NCBI GenBank assembly: GCA_038242095.1
Contig: JBBSSJ010000034.1
Location: forward strand, 1 to 24,279
Origin: Persicitalea sp038242095
GTDB taxonomy: Bacteria > Bacteroidota > Bacteroidia > Cytophagales > Spirosomataceae
Length of the DNA stretch: 24,279 nt
Reading direction: 5' to 3'
The notes under the pieces: model-generated
What the model was told of the DNA's origin: nothing
What the model saw: only the letters and a program-made list of their open reading frames with translations
The model's database searches: none
Position numbers and translations under genes: made by a program
In this document: piece by piece, positions 15,767 through 23,133 of the stretch
Position numbering within the stretch: position 1 is the stretch's first letter
Layout of the letters: each line of letters begins with the position of its first letter

Positions 15767-16927
15767 ATGAATAACTTTATCTCACGCTTTGGCTCGCTGA
15801 GCCTGGCGATCGTCCTGCTGGCATTTTCAGCGGGGTCGGCGGCCCGTCCCCGGTTGATCGACCGCAACGCCACTCCTGAAACCAAAGCGCTGTACCGGAA
15901 CCTGGATAAGCTGGCCCGCAGGCATATTCTCTTCGGTCACCAGCACGCCATGGAATACGGCCACGGCTGGCAGGGAGAGTCCGCCCGTTCCGACGTCAAG
16001 TCCGTGACGGGTTCGCATCCGGCCGTGATTGGCGTCGATTTCAGCGGTTTGTCGGGCCGTTCGCCGGAAGCAATTCAACGAACCAAAGAATCGCTGCGCC
16101 GCCAGATTGTCGATACCTACAATCGGGGTGGAATAACAACCGTAGCCTGGCATTTCACTAACCCGGTCACGCCTCAAACCGGCTTTTACTGGAAAGATTC
16201 TCTGTCGGCTCCGGCGGTACCCAACCTGATACCAAGCGGTTCGCACTACGAAGAGTATAAAGCCATTTTGCAAACGATTGGTGGCCTGGCTAATTCGATT
16301 CGGGGCGATGATGGTAAGCTGGTACCCATGCTTTTCCGTCCCTACCATGAACTGGACGGAGACTGGTTCTGGTGGGGGAAACCTCACTGCACAACCGAAG
16401 AATTCACATCCTTGTGGAGGTTCACGGTTTCCTACCTGCGCGACAGCCTGCAGGTGCATAACTTCATTTACGTTTTTTCCCCGGACTGTAAATTCAAAAC
16501 CGAAGCCGAGTATCTTGAAAGGTACCCCGGCAACGACTACGTGGATATGGTGGGCATGGACAATTACGCCGATTTTGGCCGTAATGGCCACTACAATCTT
16601 TTGGCGGGAATTGCCAAGCTAAAAATCGTTTCGGACTACGCCCGCAAAGCCAAAAAACTGGCGGCTTTTACCGAAACCGGCTTGGAATCGACTCCCGATA
16701 CGACTTGGTGGACGGGTTTTTTGCTTAAGGCCCTGAAAGCCGAGAAACTGCGACTCGCTTACGTGCTGGTTTGGCGCAATGATGCCCGCAGTGTTACCCA
16801 CTTTTACGCGCCTTATCCGGGTCATACGAGTGTCCCCGACTTCCTGGATTTTTATAAAGATCCTTATACCGTATTCGAAACGGATCTTCCCCGCCTGTAT
16901 CACCGCAAAAGATTCCTGTTTTTTTAA
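15767..16927 (+). CDS. Secreted GH26-family glycoside hydrolase, probable endo-beta-1,4-mannanase
   Basis: This retaining enzyme should cleave internal beta-1,4-mannosidic bonds. The 386 residues begin with a signal peptide (ISRFGSLSLAIVLLAFSAGSAA) without a lipobox, so it is periplasmic or secreted. GH26 marks are ILFGHQHAMEYG near the N terminus, the acid/base site RPYHELDGDWFWWG with E195, and the nucleophile FTETGLE with E303. The spacing of 108 residues equals that between the catalytic glutamates of characterised GH26 mannanases. The ATG at 15767 is chosen because the signal peptide starts there; an in-frame GTG at 15752 lies inside the hairpin stem. No carbohydrate-binding module is attached. 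It follows the SusC/SusD/binding-protein genes and indicates mannan as the substrate, although a few GH26 members act on other glycans. Confidence 0.92.
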   Translation: MNNFISRFGSLSLAIVLLAFSAGSAARPRLIDRNATPETKALYRNLDKLARRHILFGHQHAMEYGHGWQGESARSDVKSVTGSHPAVIGVDFSGLSGRSPEAIQRTKESLRRQIVDTYNRGGITTVAWHFTNPVTPQTGFYWKDSLSAPAVPNLIPSGSHYEEYKAILQTIGGLANSIRGDDGKLVPMLFRPYHELDGDWFWWGKPHCTTEEFTSLWRFTVSYLRDSLQVHNFIYVFSPDCKFKTEAEYLERYPGNDYVDMVGMDNYADFGRNGHYNLLAGIAKLKIVSDYARKAKKLAAFTETGLESTPDTTWWTGFLLKALKAEKLRLAYVLVWRNDARSVTHFYAPYPGHTSVPDFLDFYKDPYTVFETDLPRLYHRKRFLFF

Positions 16928-16948
16928 AGACAGATTCCCTGACTAGTA

Positions 16949-16962
16949 GTATGGATCCATAC
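16949..16962 (+). repeat. Perfect 14-bp palindrome between the GH26 and propeller genes
   Basis: GTATGGATCCATAC is fully self-complementary and lies 22 bases after the GH26 stop and 95 bases before the next start. It could be an operator for the downstream gene or a chance palindrome. No clear promoter box accompanies it in 16928-17056. Confidence 0.35.
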
Positions 16963-17056
16963 AGTAGCAGCCACGTAAAATTCACTTATCTGGTAAGGGG
17001 ACTTCTGCCCTGGTCATTTAGCTAATCTATTCAGTTTCACCCAATCGCTCTACGTG

Positions 17057-18595
17057 ATGAAATTTCTAAAAATAAACCTGTCAGTCTGTTTGTTAGGCTT
17101 GATTATTGCTATTCCCTTTACGGCACTGGCGCAAAAAACGGATCTGGGAATCTTCACCGGACATGGCGATATTGGCGATGTGCTGAAGCCGGGTTCGGCG
17201 CAATACAATCCGCAGAAACGCCAGTACGAAATGGCGGGGGCGGGCTATAACGTATGGTTCGATCATGACGAATTTCATTATCTGTGGAAGCAGATGAAAG
17301 GCGACTTTATTCTCTACACCCGCGCTGAACTCGTCGGCGAAGGCGTCGATCCCCACCGGAAAGTTGGCTGGATGGTACGGAGCAGCCTGGAGGGAAAATC
17401 GGCTCATATCAACGCTGTAGTGCATGGCGATGGCCTTACTTCGCTACAATCCCGCCGTACTGCCGGGGCTAATACGGAAGAAATAAAGGCAAAAATGACC
17501 CACGCCGATGTGATCCAACTGGAACGCAAAGGCAATACCTACACGATGCGGGTAGCCAAATTTGGGGAGCCTTTTGTGACCGAGCAGGTAACCGATCTGG
17601 ACTTGGGCGAGGAAGTGTATGTAGGATTGTTCATCGGGTCGCACAACAAGGATGTGCTGGAACGGGGCGTATTCCGCGATGTCCGCATCAGTGTGCCCGC
17701 GCCCGACAGCCTGGTACCCTATCGTCAGTATCTGGCTAGTAATCTGGAAATTCTGGACGTAATCACGGGCGACCGGAAGGTCATTTTTACACATCCCAAA
17801 TCCATTCAGGCCCCCAACTGGACGCCCGATGGCAAAACGCTTCTCTACAACAGTGAAGGATTGATGTACACCTTTGATCTGGCCAAAGGTCAACCTTCAG
17901 TACTTAATACGGGCGAGGTAAAAAACAATAATAACGACCACGTACTTTCTTTTGACGGGAAAATGCTGGGCCTGAGCAGTGGCGTGAAAGAATTGGGCGG
18001 CTCGATCATTTATACCGTACCAGCTAAGGGCGGTACACCCAAGCAAATTACGCCCCGTGGCCCGTCGTACCTGCACGGCTGGTCGCCGGATAAGAAGACA
18101 CTGGTCTTTACGGGGCAGCGCGATGGCGACTTTAATATTTACAGTGTTCCGTCGGCGGGCGGGCCCGAAGTGCGGCTGACCGAGGCCAAGGGCTTGGATG
18201 ACGGCCCTGAGTATACGCCCGATGGGAAGTACATCTATTTCAATTCTGCCCGCGACGGGAATATGCGTATCTACCGCATGAAGCCCGACGGCAGCGAGCA
18301 GGTACCCCTCACGGATGATAAGTTCTACGACTGGTTTCCGCACATCTCCCCCGATGGGAAGTGGATGGTATTCATCTCGTTTCTGAAAGAGGAAGTGAAA
18401 GTCGATGACCACCCTTTTTACAAGCATGTGTACCTGCGTTTGTTGCCTATTTCGGGCGAAGGTAAACCCAAAGTGATTGCCTATATTTACGGGGGCCAGG
18501 GTACAATCAACACCCCCTCCTGGTCGCCGGACAGCAAGAAGGTGGCTTTTATCAGTAATACGATGGAGGAAAGCCTGAGTCCGGTGGAGAAGTAG
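17057..18595 (+). CDS. Secreted jelly-roll plus TolB-like (PD40) beta-propeller protein
   Basis: The 512-residue protein has a signal peptide cut near TALAQ (about 26). The N-terminal domain (about 27-225) is beta-rich (FHYLWKQMKGDFILYTRAEL, HRKVGWMVRSSLEGKSAHI) and resembles the DUF1349/concanavalin-like jelly roll. The C-terminal half (about 250-500) carries six PD40/WD40-like blades, for example APNWTPDGKTLLYNS, LHGWSPDKKTLVFTG, DGPEYTPDGKYIYFNS and NTPSWSPDSKKVAFIS. Such proteins are often labelled TolB/TolR-like transporters, but this one lacks membrane segments and the Tol context. ATG at 17057 is preferred to the adjacent GTG at 17054. Its position after the mannanase suggests a glycan-linked periplasmic role, possibly binding or catalytic; the exact function is unknown. 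Confidence 0.8.
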   Translation: MKFLKINLSVCLLGLIIAIPFTALAQKTDLGIFTGHGDIGDVLKPGSAQYNPQKRQYEMAGAGYNVWFDHDEFHYLWKQMKGDFILYTRAELVGEGVDPHRKVGWMVRSSLEGKSAHINAVVHGDGLTSLQSRRTAGANTEEIKAKMTHADVIQLERKGNTYTMRVAKFGEPFVTEQVTDLDLGEEVYVGLFIGSHNKDVLERGVFRDVRISVPAPDSLVPYRQYLASNLEILDVITGDRKVIFTHPKSIQAPNWTPDGKTLLYNSEGLMYTFDLAKGQPSVLNTGEVKNNNNDHVLSFDGKMLGLSSGVKELGGSIIYTVPAKGGTPKQITPRGPSYLHGWSPDKKTLVFTGQRDGDFNIYSVPSAGGPEVRLTEAKGLDDGPEYTPDGKYIYFNSARDGNMRIYRMKPDGSEQVPLTDDKFYDWFPHISPDGKWMVFISFLKEEVKVDDHPFYKHVYLRLLPISGEGKPKVIAYIYGGQGTINTPSWSPDSKKVAFISNTMEESLSPVEK

Positions 18596-18703
18596 GGGCG
18601 GACTGAGGTAGTTTACATCAAGGCCGTGCATCGTCTTTCATGATGGTTGGAAAATAATGGCCAGGTGCGTAAATTATTTTGCAAAAAGAAGGTGACAACT
18701 TGA

Positions 18704-18732
18704 TTGCAGATCGTGGGAAAGGGGTATTTTTG
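18704..18732 (+). promoter_or_regulatory. Bacteroidota-type promoter for the 18762 gene
   Basis: TATTTTTG (18725-18732) is an exact TAnnTTTG -7 box, with TTG at 18704-18706 giving an 18-base spacer to the expected -33 element. The ATG lies 30 bases downstream. This is the best two-part promoter match in the window and marks the gene at 18762 as a new transcription unit separate from the upstream locus. An AT-only hairpin (18651-18658 with 18673-18680) lies just upstream. Confidence 0.6.
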
Positions 18733-18761
18733 GAACCGGTTCCCATTCAAAGTACTGCGTC

Positions 18762-19661
18762 ATGAAAAACCTGCTTGTCACTGCTCTGACGCTGTTCTTG
18801 CTTTTTCAAGTTGCGAGGTCCCAAACGCCGGGCGACTCGGCGGCATATTTTCCACCATTGGAGTACCCCTCTTTTAAAGAAAACTACAACGCCCACGCGG
18901 TCTTCGTCAACGGTAATCAATGGACTACCAGCCTGGGCAATCGACCGATGGGACGCGGCTGGAAAGAAGTGGCCGACGAATTTGAGCTATCTCCCGAGGG
19001 GAAAGCAGCTTATCAACTTGCTCAGGCCCAGCGTCGGACAATTCCATTCTACAGCATTAGCGGGCTCGCCCTGACGCTTGGTTCGTTACCGCTATTGGTC
19101 ACTTCGCCCAATTTCGACTGGCAGAAGGGGATTGGGCTGGGCATGTTAGGCGGGGGACTGGCGCTTAGCCTGATATCTAACGACAAGCGTACAAAATCAG
19201 CCAATAATTTTCAGGAAGCACTGTGGTTAAGAAACCGGGATGCCTTGCTGCAATCTGTCCCGCCAACGGACCAGCCCCGCTTCAAATACCTCTACGAGAG
19301 CGAAACAATTTACCTGGCCACAAAAGGATATATCAAGAATGGCCACAAACAGGGGATGGGCATTTTGGGCGGGAAGGCCGCCAAAGAATTCGTTGGTATT
19401 CCCGGGGCCATTGAACGATATAGAAAATACCGTAACAACCAGCGACTTGGCGCCCTGTTGTATGTCGCTGGGTTAGCTACTATGGTGGCCTCTCTAAGCT
19501 CTAGAAACGGGTTGAGGGGGCCGGGCTTGGCGCTATACATCGGCGGATCGATAGTGACCGGGGCAGGAAGCGGAGTTTTGTCTTCAAGCGTCAGGTTCCT
19601 CAGCCAAGCCATTTACCTCAGAAATTACAACGTTATAGAGCGGCAGATGCTGCGACAATAA
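18762..19661 (+). CDS. Exported hypothetical membrane-associated protein with internal duplication
   Basis: I do not recognise this 299-residue protein. It has a signal peptide (MKNLLVTALTLFLLFQVARSQ). Two similar segments lie at about 96-164 and 229-293. Each has a pair of small-residue-rich hydrophobic stretches (FYSISGLALTLGSLPLLV and GIGLGMLGGGLALSLI; GALLYVAGLATMVASL and GLALYIGGSIVTGAGSG) followed by a shared ending (NNFQEALWLRNRDAL and RFLSQAIYLRNYNVI). This suggests duplication of a two-helix hairpin plus amphipathic helix, perhaps inserted in a membrane. A polar stretch between the copies includes YESETIYLATKGYIKNGHKQG. It is driven by a good promoter and followed 28 bases later by the MaoC-type gene, so the two may share a transcript. 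The function is unknown. Confidence 0.75.
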   Translation: MKNLLVTALTLFLLFQVARSQTPGDSAAYFPPLEYPSFKENYNAHAVFVNGNQWTTSLGNRPMGRGWKEVADEFELSPEGKAAYQLAQAQRRTIPFYSISGLALTLGSLPLLVTSPNFDWQKGIGLGMLGGGLALSLISNDKRTKSANNFQEALWLRNRDALLQSVPPTDQPRFKYLYESETIYLATKGYIKNGHKQGMGILGGKAAKEFVGIPGAIERYRKYRNNQRLGALLYVAGLATMVASLSSRNGLRGPGLALYIGGSIVTGAGSGVLSSSVRFLSQAIYLRNYNVIERQMLRQ

Positions 19662-19689
19662 AAATCTTCTACTGTTTCCCAACTATCCT

Positions 19690-20163
19690 ATGAGAACCTA
19701 CCATAACCTCGCTAAATTCAGGGAAGATGTTGGCCGTGAAATCGGGCTAAGCCCGTGGGTAACGATCACGCAGGACCAAATCAATGTTTTTGCCGATGCC
19801 ACCGGCGATCACCAGTGGATTCATATCGACAAAAAGAAAGCTGCCGCTAAGTCGCCCTACAAAACGACGATCGCGCACGGTTACTTTACGCTCTCGCTGG
19901 CGCCCCGGCTGATGTGGGAGTCTTTTCGCGTTAATTCGGTAAAAATGGCCATGAATTATGGGGCCGACAAAGTGCGCTTTACCGATCCGGTATCTCCGGG
20001 CAGCCGCATCAGAATGCGCGTGACCTTACAAGAAGTACAGGATTATCCGCCCGATGGGCTGCGGGTTACGACCCTTTGCGTTTTTGAGCGTGAAGGCTCC
20101 GATAAGCCTGTCTGCGTAGCGGAGCTCATTACGCTACTTTTTGAAAAAGAACTTGTGCTGTAG
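19690..20163 (+). CDS. MaoC-type (hot-dog fold) enoyl-CoA hydratase/dehydratase
   Basis: This is a 157-residue cytoplasmic enzyme of the single hot-dog (R)-specific enoyl-CoA hydratase class, expected to add water to trans-2-enoyl-CoA. The catalytic motif FADATGDHQWIHID carries D40 and H45, with the five-residue spacing of PhaJ-type hydratases. It is followed by TTIAHGYFTLSLAP, the usual substrate-pocket helix, and later NYGADKVRFTDPVSPGSRIR. Length and architecture match the family. It starts 28 bases after the upstream exported protein and ends 22 bases before the convergent gene's stop codon. The physiological substrate cannot be told from the neighbours. Confidence 0.93.
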   Translation: MRTYHNLAKFREDVGREIGLSPWVTITQDQINVFADATGDHQWIHIDKKKAAAKSPYKTTIAHGYFTLSLAPRLMWESFRVNSVKMAMNYGADKVRFTDPVSPGSRIRMRVTLQEVQDYPPDGLRVTTLCVFEREGSDKPVCVAELITLLFEKELVL

Positions 20164-20183
20164 ACAAGCATTACTTTCTTTTT
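20144..20183. terminator. Possible bidirectional terminator between convergent genes
   Basis: AAAAAGAA plus CTTGT (20144-20156) pairs with ACAAG (20164-20168) and TTCTTTTT (20176-20183), with a 7-base bulge on one side. It spans the end of the MaoC gene and the 22-base gap to the opposing stop. Each strand has a T-rich run after the hairpin. The bulge makes it weaker than the other terminators here. Confidence 0.4.
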
Positions 20184-20185
20184 AT

Positions 20186-21169
20186 TCAAAAATTAATGGC
20201 TCCCTTTTCACCCAAGCCAAACTTGCCCATGAACTTGGACGAAAACTTGGAGCGGGAAGTGAGATACCGAACGCTCACGCCCACATAAGGCGCCATAGGC
20301 GGATGGGAAGAAGTCAAATTCTCCCGGGCAGAATTAAACGTCCGCAGCTGCCGAAAGCCCGCCACGCCTGCCTCGGCCGAAATATTAAAGACCGTCAGCA
20401 GGTGTAAATTAGCCGACAGCCCCAACTTGACGTGCTGGTAGTTCTGGCGACGCAGCAGCTTTTCCTCGGCGGTCTGCACCTGAAAGCCGCCGCTGTACCC
20501 ATTGATTCCGGCCAGTGCGTCCATACTGAACCACTTGGTTGGGTGGTAGTTGAGGTCAGCCATGAAGGGCAGCAGCGCCGTAGCGCGCCATTGCTTGCCC
20601 AAGCGCTGATTGATCCCGAACACCGGCACGACCCGCAATTTTTGATTGTAAGCTAAAATCGAACCGTACACGATTTGGCTCCGCAGCCCGATGATTCGCA
20701 TTCGTGCCGCGCCGCCCCAAAAGAAGGGCTGCGGCGTAAAGAACGTTTCGTTCGACTCGGTCATACCCAGCGCCGCGCCATAAACCCATAGCCGATCCTT
20801 GACGCTCGCCTGCAGCCTGATAGCCCCCAGCGAAATCGTCTTGTAGCCATTATCAGGAAAATTTTTGCCCTCGATTGTGGGTTGCAATTGCGTAAACTGC
20901 CCGATCAGTACCGTGTGTACCGCCCGCAAATCGAATTTCTTTTTCAAACTAAAACTCCCCTGCACTTCGCTTTGAATGGGTATGATCCCAAACAGACTCG
21001 TGCGCGTCAGGCCAAAATTGGGTGTGGTTGCCGAATTGGTCGGGGCGATGTAGTTGGCGCTCAATGTAGCGTTGGCATAAAAAAGGCGGCTCAGACCAAG
21101 TTGTTGCGCCTGGGTTAAGGGAATGATTCCAATAAACAGGAGGATAAAAAACGAGGAGACGGATTTCAT
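20186..21169 (-). CDS. DUF6268-like outer-membrane beta-barrel protein
   Basis: The 327-residue protein begins with a signal peptide (MKSVSSFFILLFIGIIPLTQAQ). It then consists of alternating amphipathic beta strands with aromatic girdles (FGLTRTSLFGIIPIQSEVQG, RLWVYGAALGMTES, YGSILAYNQKLRVVPVFGIN, WFSMDALAGINGYSGGF) and a phenylalanine end (EKGAINF), as in outer-membrane barrels. The pattern matches the DUF6268 family common in Bacteroidota. The ATG at 21169 is chosen because the signal peptide starts there; the frame is open upstream to 21334 but those residues look unrelated and overlap the divergent gene. The opposing DUF4153 gene starts 117 bases away, so the two promoters share that gap. 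The function is unknown. Confidence 0.8.
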   Translation of the reverse strand: MKSVSSFFILLFIGIIPLTQAQQLGLSRLFYANATLSANYIAPTNSATTPNFGLTRTSLFGIIPIQSEVQGSFSLKKKFDLRAVHTVLIGQFTQLQPTIEGKNFPDNGYKTISLGAIRLQASVKDRLWVYGAALGMTESNETFFTPQPFFWGGAARMRIIGLRSQIVYGSILAYNQKLRVVPVFGINQRLGKQWRATALLPFMADLNYHPTKWFSMDALAGINGYSGGFQVQTAEEKLLRRQNYQHVKLGLSANLHLLTVFNISAEAGVAGFRQLRTFNSARENLTSSHPPMAPYVGVSVRYLTSRSKFSSKFMGKFGLGEKGAINF

Positions 21170-21259
21170 GCGGGAGCGTTGGATGATTTCGTTGCCAATA
21201 AACGACAAAGGGTTGGGGCTATTGCGAGCAGGGGCACATTCGCTTCGCCTGAATTTGCC

Positions 21260-21267
21260 TATTTTTG
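21260..21267 (+). promoter_or_regulatory. Candidate -7 box for the DUF4153 gene
   Basis: TATTTTTG fits TAnnTTTG exactly and sits 19 bases before the ATG at 21287, giving a very short leader. The -33 TTG is not at the usual distance. It also supports starting the gene at 21287 rather than further upstream. Confidence 0.4.
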
Positions 21268-21286
21268 GCTCAAAATAAAGATACCT

Positions 21287-23047
21287 ATGTCCCGATTCCC
21301 CTCCATAAGAACCCTCACTTCCGGCGTCGAACAAGTCATCCGGCGGTTTCCACTGGTCGTGCTCGTAGCAGCTTTAAAGGCCGCCGTCCTTTATTTCCTG
21401 ATTGAAAGTCCTGGTACGTCACCAGAGCAGCCACTTTATATCCGGCTAACCATGATGTTGTTTCTGGCCTTGCCGCTGTTTCTCAGCCTGCATCTGGTAG
21501 CCGAACGGCGGCAGTGGCGCATTGGAGTGTTGATGGCGGGTGCGCTGGGCGGGTGCGCCTTGCTGGCGGGTTACTACTTCACAATCAGCCCCGATCCCAT
21601 TCAGCGCGATTATTACCGCTTCGGGATGTTCTTTGTCAGCGCGCACTTGCTGGTTTCGTTCGCGCCCTTCGTGGGCTACGATGAACCTAATGGCTTTTGG
21701 CAGTTTAACAAGACGATGCTGCTGCAATTTATTACCGCTACTATTTACGCCGGGACATTGTACATCGGCATTATCATCGCCGTCGAAACTGTCCGCTTTC
21801 TGTTCGACGTGACGTACACCACCAAAATTGAGTTTGATCTTTTTGTGCTGATAGGAGGTCTTTTTCATACCATTTTCTTCCTGAATGGTTTTCCCGTCCG
21901 GCTCGACACGCTGGAAGCGCAAACTGGCTATTCACGCGGCATCAAGGTCTTCACCCAATACGTGCTGTTACCGCTGGAAGTGGTGTACTTGTTGATTTTG
22001 TACATTTACGTCGGCAAAATACTGGTGCAGTGGCAACTGCCCGAGGGCGGCGTGGCCTACCTCGTCATGGCGTTTTCGGTAGCAGGAATCTTTGCGCTAT
22101 TATTGCTTTACCCCATCCGCGACAGCGCCGACGAACGCTGGATTCGGCTGTATTCCCAGCGGTTTTATTTGGCGCTTTTTCCGCTGATCGTGCTACTGGG
22201 GGTCGCTATCTTCCGGCGCATCGGCGAGTATGGCGTCACCGAAAACCGCTACCTCGTGGCGGCGCTTGCCGTGTGGCTCACGGGCATCGCGCTTTATTTC
22301 TTGATTAGCAAGAAGGACGACATCCGCTGGATTCCGCTCTCTCTTTGCGTGTTCAGCTTCGTGCTGGCGGTGGGGCCGTGGAGTATTTTTGCGTATTCGC
22401 GCCAGAATCAGGCCGAGCGGTTCGGGGCGCTTTTAAAAGAACATAATTTGCTGGATGGCAATGGCCAAATCGCCGAAAGCGACACACTTCCGCGTGAAGA
22501 GTACGACCGTCTGGTTTCGGGTATTCGCTACTTCCGTGATCGCAACGAGATCAATACGCTCAAACCTTTCTTCACTTCCTTACCCGAAAACGTAAATCAG
22601 CAGGAAGTAGCTTTGAAAATGGAGTACCAACTCAATAAGGCGGTCAATGTAAAGGATCTGCAACTCCACGGGTCCGAGCGCGTCGATTATGCCATTTCGG
22701 GCGACGCCGATATGATCGGTAACGACATTCGTGGCTTCGATTACATGATTTCGTTTAGTATGTACGACGATATTTTCCGCGAAGACAACCAGGGAAAATG
22801 GAAAATGGAAACCTCAAACGGAGGCGCTAAGCTGACGCTTTCCAGGGAAGGTCAAGGCAGCGAGGCGATCACCTGGGATATGGCGGCTCTCTTCGCGGAA
22901 TTAGAGCAAAAATACGGCATCGAAACGCATTTGCTTGATCCGAAAGCCCTCACCTTCAACCAGGCCGGGGTAAGGCTTTCGCTGGAGAAGTTCACCAGGA
23001 CGGGTACTGCCTATTCTTATCAGGGTGTGGTGTTGATAAAAGAGTAG
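21287..23047 (+). CDS. DUF4153-family polytopic inner-membrane protein
   Basis: The 586-residue protein has about eleven hydrophobic membrane segments in its first 370 residues (for example IRLTMMLFLALPLFLSLHLV, FITATIYAGTLYIGIIIAV, YVLLPLEVVYLLILYIYVG, YLVMAFSVAGIFALLLLYPI). A soluble C-terminal part of about 210 residues follows. The DUF4153 hallmark is RIGEYGVTENRYLVAALAVW and the following SRQNQAERFGALLKEHNLLD. The start at 21287 is preferred because the upstream frame extension (to 21179) overlaps the divergent promoter region and is not membrane-like. The family's biochemical role is not established. It is transcribed divergently from the DUF6268-like barrel gene, which is the only hint of a shared envelope role. 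Confidence 0.87.
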   Translation: MSRFPSIRTLTSGVEQVIRRFPLVVLVAALKAAVLYFLIESPGTSPEQPLYIRLTMMLFLALPLFLSLHLVAERRQWRIGVLMAGALGGCALLAGYYFTISPDPIQRDYYRFGMFFVSAHLLVSFAPFVGYDEPNGFWQFNKTMLLQFITATIYAGTLYIGIIIAVETVRFLFDVTYTTKIEFDLFVLIGGLFHTIFFLNGFPVRLDTLEAQTGYSRGIKVFTQYVLLPLEVVYLLILYIYVGKILVQWQLPEGGVAYLVMAFSVAGIFALLLLYPIRDSADERWIRLYSQRFYLALFPLIVLLGVAIFRRIGEYGVTENRYLVAALAVWLTGIALYFLISKKDDIRWIPLSLCVFSFVLAVGPWSIFAYSRQNQAERFGALLKEHNLLDGNGQIAESDTLPREEYDRLVSGIRYFRDRNEINTLKPFFTSLPENVNQQEVALKMEYQLNKAVNVKDLQLHGSERVDYAISGDADMIGNDIRGFDYMISFSMYDDIFREDNQGKWKMETSNGGAKLTLSREGQGSEAITWDMAALFAELEQKYGIETHLLDPKALTFNQAGVRLSLEKFTRTGTAYSYQGVVLIKE

Positions 23048-23133
23048 AATAGAGGCGCAGAAATTTCGGTTAGTAGGAAAGCTGCTCGCTAATCTTTTTC
23101 TTTTCCCGCCTTCACTTATTTAAAAACTATCTC

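Noticed and set aside
20432..20656. Plus-strand frames inside 20141-21118
   Set aside because: They are shadows of the minus-strand outer-membrane barrel gene, which has a signal peptide, regular amphipathic strands and a terminal Phe.
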